A stretch of 27,264 nucleotides of DNA from Myxococcales bacterium UBA1660 (GTDB lineage Bacteria > Myxococcota_A > Polyangia > Polyangiales > Houyiibacteriaceae): the NCBI GenBank assembly GCA_002320815.1, contig DCLA01000100.1, positions 1 through 27,264 of the forward strand, in the 5' to 3' direction. The notes under the pieces were generated by a model. It saw only the letters and a program-made list of their open reading frames with translations. It did not search any database and was not told the DNA's origin. Positions within the stretch are counted from its first letter, which is position 1; each line of letters opens with the position of its first letter. The position numbers and the translations under genes are program-made. This document shows positions 24,093 to 27,264 of the stretch, piece by piece.

Positions 24093-24229
24093 GACCGATC
24101 CTATGCGGAGCGCCGCGAGGGAAAGCAATCACGGAATGCAGCGCCTGCTCACATTCCCGCGCGCCGTCCGGCCCGGGCGACCCGCCGGCGCCGGGCGCGG
24201 CTCGGTCGAGGCTGGGTCTCGGCCGCGCC

Positions 24230-25003
24230 TCAGGCGCCGTGGCGGCGCTCGTGGCGGGCGAGCTTGCCCTCCACCTTGCCGAGGGCCGCTTCCACCCGGC
24301 CGCCCAGGTCGCTCACGCCGAGCAGCGAGCGGGTGTGGGCGGCGCAGAGGTTCTCGAGGTCGCCGCAGCGCGCGGCCAGCTCCTGGGCCCAGGCCCGGAA
24401 CTCCGCCGCGGCCTGCGGGTGCTCTTCCAGCACCTGGCCCAGGGTGGGGTGGAAGCGGATCACGTCCTCGGTGATCCAGCGCAGCCCCCAGGGCATCCGG
24501 AGCGCCATCAGCGTGTCGTCCACGTGCAGCGTCTTCGAGCGCGGGTGGATGGCCAGCACCGAGGAGAAGTGGAGCTTCTCGTCGTCGGGGATGAGCTCCA
24601 CGCCGGCGGGTACGGTGAAACGCAGGTCCCGGGCGAAGCGCTCGTGGAGACCCGGGTCGTCGGTGGTCACCGCCTCCCAGGGGAGGTCGGGCGCCTGGGT
24701 CTCGTGGCGCCGGGTGCCGTAGAGCGGCGCCGCCGGGTAGCGCTCGTGGAGGGTCTTCACGAAGACCGTGTGGAAGGGGTGCAGGTGGAGCACGCCCTTC
24801 AGGGTCGCGCCGCCCTCGGTGGCCTCGTCGAGCCAGCGCCAGCCTTCCTCGGAGAGGTCGCAGGCGTCGAGGATCACGTGCCCGCCCTCCTCGAGCGCGA
24901 CCAGCGAGGCCTGGGTCCCGATGTCGAAGGGTCCCAGCCGGAAGGCCCCGCGCAGGTTCCAGAACCCCTCACCGACCGCGATCACGTCCCCAGGCGTCTG
25001 CAT
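24230..25003 (-). CDS. Possible metallo-beta-lactamase-fold protein
   Basis: A 257-residue soluble protein. The N-terminal half has the pattern of a degenerate metallo-beta-lactamase fold: ASLVALEEGGHVILDACDLSEEGWRWLDEAT, then LKGVLHLHPFHTVFVKTLHERYPAAPLYGTRRH, where H73-x-H75-x-x-H78 resembles HxHxDH with the Asp replaced by Phe. A later SSVLAIHPRSKTLHVDDTLM may supply a further His/Asp ligand. Proteins annotated DUF4336 look similar, but membership is a guess. The C-terminal 80 residues are helical (RAWAQELAARCGDLENLCAAH). The ATG at 25003 is chosen over a TTG at 25021 because an AGGTTCGGGG tract precedes it. It stands alone between the LytSR system and the GNAT operon. Confidence 0.6.
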   Translation of the reverse strand: MQTPGDVIAVGEGFWNLRGAFRLGPFDIGTQASLVALEEGGHVILDACDLSEEGWRWLDEATEGGATLKGVLHLHPFHTVFVKTLHERYPAAPLYGTRRHETQAPDLPWEAVTTDDPGLHERFARDLRFTVPAGVELIPDDEKLHFSSVLAIHPRSKTLHVDDTLMALRMPWGLRWITEDVIRFHPTLGQVLEEHPQAAAEFRAWAQELAARCGDLENLCAAHTRSLLGVSDLGGRVEAALGKVEGKLARHERRHGA

Positions 25004-25095
25004 GCCCCGAACCTGGTCCAAAACGCCCAGCGGGCAAGGGCATCTGCCGTTGGCGGGGCAGGGGAATCCACTTGGGTGAGACCCGGGGCCGGATG

Positions 25096-25126
25096 CTGAA
25101 AGCGCGGCCTGCGGCCGCTTCTTCAG
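25096..25126 (-). terminator. Hairpin after the LytTR regulator gene
   Basis: CTGAA...GCGGCC-TGC-GGCCGC...TTCAG forms a two-part stem (5 + 6 bp, 3-base internal loop on each side) starting 7 bases past the stop of the response-regulator gene. No T tract follows, so it is either a GC-only terminator or an mRNA 3'-end stabiliser. Confidence 0.5.
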
Positions 25127-25133
25127 CGTCCTG

Positions 25134-25868
25134 CTACCCGGCGAAGGGGATGCGTTCGCGGAGGCGGCGGACGCGCTCCCGGGCCAGGGGGACCCGGGGC
25201 TCTTCGGGGTGCTCGAGGACCAGCTCGAAGGTCCCGGTGCCGCTGGGCTCGATGGTCTTGATGGCCGAGACCCGCACCAGGCAGCCGCGGTGGGAGCGAA
25301 AGAAGTCGTCCTCGGAGACCCGGCGGCTCACGGCGGCCAGGGTCAGGTCGAGGGCGAAGCGGTCGTCCTGGGTCACCGCCCAGACCAGCTCGTCCTTCAC
25401 GTGGAAGTAGACGACGTCCTCGATGTCCACGACCACGTACCCGCCCTTGCGCTTCACCGCGAGGCGGTCGAGGGGCTCGTCCTCGGTGACCTTCTTGCGG
25501 CCCTTGAGCTTGGTGCGGACCCGGTCGAGGCAGGCCTCGAGCCGGTCCATGCGCACCGGCTTGGTCAGGTAGTCCAGCACCTCGGCCTCGAAGGCCCGGA
25601 TGGCGCCGTCGTCGTGCGCGGAGACCACCACCACGATCTGCTCCGGGTGGCGCTTCTTGACCGCCTCGGCCAGCGCGATCCCATCGGGGCCGGGCATGCG
25701 CAGGTCGGCGAAGAGCACGTCGGGCTCCACCTCGTCGACCAGCTCCAGCCCCGCCGTGGCGTTGGCCGCCTCGCCGATCACCTTCACGCCCAGCTCGCCG
25801 AGCATGAAGCCGAGCTCGTCTCGGGCCAGGGGCTCGTCGTCGACCACGACCGCGCGGATCTTCTTCAT
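25134..25868 (-). CDS. LytTR-family response regulator
   Basis: A 244-residue DNA-binding regulator. The receiver domain (1-120) has the acidic pair D10/D11, phosphoacceptor Asp55 (VLFADLRMPGPDG), switch Ser83 (VVSAHD) and Lys103 (LTKPV). The LytTR domain (about 138-242) shows GGYVVVDIEDVVYFHVKDELVWAVT, DDFFRSHRGCLVRVSAIKTIEP and the C-terminal VPLARERVRRLRERI. LytTR proteins bind direct repeats upstream of target genes. None could be assigned here. It starts 16 bases after the stop of its sensor kinase, with GAGGAG a little far upstream (13 bases). All residues needed for phosphorylation are present. Confidence 0.95.
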   Translation of the reverse strand: MKKIRAVVVDDEPLARDELGFMLGELGVKVIGEAANATAGLELVDEVEPDVLFADLRMPGPDGIALAEAVKKRHPEQIVVVVSAHDDGAIRAFEAEVLDYLTKPVRMDRLEACLDRVRTKLKGRKKVTEDEPLDRLAVKRKGGYVVVDIEDVVYFHVKDELVWAVTQDDRFALDLTLAAVSRRVSEDDFFRSHRGCLVRVSAIKTIEPSGTGTFELVLEHPEEPRVPLARERVRRLRERIPFAG

Positions 25869-25884
25869 CGGGGGGGACGTCTCC

Positions 25885-27132
25885 TCATGCGGCGCTCTTG
25901 GCCGCCTGCTCGTCGAGCGCGGTCCAGGGCAGGGTGACCCGAGCGCACATGCCGTCGGCGCCGGGGATGAGCTCCAGGGAGGCGTCGTCGCCGAAGCGCT
26001 TCGCCAGCCGCTCGCGCAGGGTCTGCAGCGCGATGCCGGTGCCGGCCTCGATCACGCCGACGTGCTCTCCCTGACAGTGGTCTTCCACTTCGATCCGGAG
26101 CGTATCGTCTTCGCGGCGCGCGATCACGCGCACGACGCCCTCGCCCGCGTGGGCGCCGACCCCGTGCTTCACCGCATTCTCCACCAGGGGCTGGAGGAGC
26201 AGCGCGGGCACCCGGCGGTTGCGGGTCTCGGGCGCGATGTCCGTCTCCACCGAGAGCCGCCCGTCGCCGAGGCGCGCCCGCTCGATGGCCAGGTAGGCCA
26301 GGGCGTGCTCGACCTCGCTGTGGACCGGGGCGTCCTCCGGGTGGTTCAGCAGGTAGCGGTAGAGGTCGCTGAGATCCGAGACCAGCTCCCGCGCCTTGTG
26401 CGGATCGTGCCGGATGGTCGCCCGGAGCGTGTTGAGGGCGTTGAAGAGGAAATGGGGCTCCAGGCGCCGCCGCAGCGACTCCAGCGCCAGGTGGTCGGCC
26501 GCCGCGCGGGCCTCGACCAGGGCCACCGCGCCCTCTTCCCGGGCGAGGACCACGCGGGTGACGGCGATGAAGAAGGTCATCCCCGCGGTGGTGCCGGCGA
26601 TCTGCACCAGGTGGGCGGGCCAGGCGGCGACCCAGTGACCGGCCTCGCCGGTGACGAGCAGGGCGATGGTCACCACCAGGAAGCGGAACGCCTCCAGCGC
26701 GAAGGTGATGAAGAAGGGGCGCACCCCCTGGAAGGCGCTCGGCCGCGAGTGGGCGATGTAGCCGGCGAGGGTCCCCTCCAGGGTGGAGGCGAAGACGCCG
26801 ACCCAGCCCAGGGTCGGGTCCACCCGGAAGGTGAGGAAGAGGCCGCCCAGGAGCCCGGTGAAGAAGCCCACCCGGGGCCCGCCGACCAGGGCGCCGATGA
26901 GGATCCCGATGCCGTGGACGTTGACCAGGACGCCCATCCACGGCTCGCCCATCTTGGCGCCCCACATCGCCAGGAGGAAGCCGAGGAGGAAGGCGACCAG
27001 CGCGTCCCGGGGCTTGCCGCCGACCCCGAGGAGCCGGTTGCGGAGCTGGGGCACCAGGACGGAGACCAGCGCTGCGGTCGCGACCAGGCCGAACTTCTCG
27101 GCGATCTCGATGAGCAGCAGGCGTACGTCCAC
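25885..27132 (-). CDS. LytS-type sensor histidine kinase
   Basis: A 415-residue membrane sensor, partner of the adjacent LytTR regulator. Residues about 10-195 are membrane segments of the 5TM-LYT sensor type, with the family motif NVHGIGILIGALVGGPRVGFFTGLLGG (71-97). After a short coiled linker comes the His_kinase box RRRLEPHFLFNALNTL with phosphoacceptor His227, then the ATPase domain with N-box PLVENAVKHG (315-324) and GTGIALQTLRERL (364-376). The usual DNGxG of the G1 box reads DHCQG, an unusual change that may lower ATPase activity. LytS-like kinases sense membrane potential, cell-wall state or small carboxylates such as pyruvate. The signal here is unknown. The GTG start has no Shine-Dalgarno but a TACCCT box 7 bases upstream. 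Confidence 0.95.
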   Translation of the reverse strand: MDVRLLLIEIAEKFGLVATAALVSVLVPQLRNRLLGVGGKPRDALVAFLLGFLLAMWGAKMGEPWMGVLVNVHGIGILIGALVGGPRVGFFTGLLGGLFLTFRVDPTLGWVGVFASTLEGTLAGYIAHSRPSAFQGVRPFFITFALEAFRFLVVTIALLVTGEAGHWVAAWPAHLVQIAGTTAGMTFFIAVTRVVLAREEGAVALVEARAAADHLALESLRRRLEPHFLFNALNTLRATIRHDPHKARELVSDLSDLYRYLLNHPEDAPVHSEVEHALAYLAIERARLGDGRLSVETDIAPETRNRRVPALLLQPLVENAVKHGVGAHAGEGVVRVIARREDDTLRIEVEDHCQGEHVGVIEAGTGIALQTLRERLAKRFGDDASLELIPGADGMCARVTLPWTALDEQAAKSAA

Positions 27133-27139
27133 GGCGCCG

Positions 27140-27145
27140 AGGGTA
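27140..27145 (-). promoter_or_regulatory. TACCCT box, candidate leaderless start of the sensor kinase
   Basis: On the minus strand TACCCT is followed by CGGCGCC and then the GTG at 27132. Apart from one base in the box and the first base of the start codon, this matches the arrangement before the ATG at 15627. No Shine-Dalgarno is visible. Confidence 0.4.
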
Positions 27146-27202
27146 GCAGGCCCGCGCCCGGGAGCGACCGGCCGAGCGGCCGGGGCGAAGCAGGTCGCGG
27201 GA

Positions 27203-27264
27203 GCGCGGTCTCAGCGGCGCGCGGTCTCAGCGACGCGCGGTCTCAGCGACGCGCGGTCTCAGCG
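27203..27264. repeat. 16-bp tandem repeat array running off the window
   Basis: GCGCGGTCTCAGCGAC occurs as 3.9 copies (27203, 27219, 27235, 27251), the first with one change (GGC at its end). The last copy is cut by the window end, so the true length is unknown. Each unit has TGA on the minus strand. A gene ending in this array from the right cannot be excluded. Confidence 0.85.

Overview
The window is GC-rich bacterial chromosome, most likely from a myxobacterium (Myxococcota, Polyangia/Sandaracinus-like). This is inferred from gene content: several Cys-rich lipoproteins with EGF-like and MopE-like motifs, a DUF1592 haem-motif lipoprotein paired with a Tat-exported DUF1552 protein, two Uma2 proteins, and frequent GTG starts. 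No rRNA, tRNA, CRISPR array, transposase or integrase was seen. It reads as ordinary chromosome with many lineage-specific surface proteins.

Layout. 1-2050 (minus): rpsO then pnp (cut by the window start), the classical ribosome/RNA-decay pair, with a structured rpsO leader and an intergenic hairpin. 2117-8444: a Uma2 protein and a set of envelope proteins (vWA-like lipoprotein, TVP38/DedA-type membrane protein, TSP1/MopE-like Cys-rich lipoprotein, a periplasmic protein with five CDxAFVGD repeats, an alpha/beta-hydrolase lipoprotein). Two convergent pairs here have stop codons only 4 bases apart. 8554-11863 (minus): DUF1592 then DUF1552, a two-gene export operon preceded by an AT-richer leader full of inverted repeats. 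12057-13598 (minus): a second Uma2 gene, a translationally coupled gene that appears frameshifted, a 28-codon ORF ending in a terminator-like hairpin, and a small secreted six-Cys protein. 13931-15412 (minus): CoA-acylating methylmalonate-semialdehyde dehydrogenase (mmsA).

15627-19700 (plus) encodes a 1357-residue lipoprotein with an EGF-like N-terminal half and six near-identical tandem domains of about 127-128 residues. It is followed on the same strand by a Ca2+/cation antiporter and an MscL channel with a C-terminal zinc ribbon. 24092-21335 (minus) is the most unusual locus: a GNAT-nitrilase fusion followed by two different SET-domain proteins, all joined by 4-base ATGA overlaps, so one translationally coupled unit combines an acyltransferase, an amidase-type hydrolase and two candidate protein-lysine methyltransferases. 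25003-24230 is a possible metallo-beta-lactamase-fold protein. 27132-25134 is a LytS/LytR-type two-component system. The right edge enters a 16-bp tandem repeat array.

A cross-cutting observation is that several genes without a Shine-Dalgarno have a TANNNT box 5-7 bases before the start codon, as expected for leaderless mRNAs.
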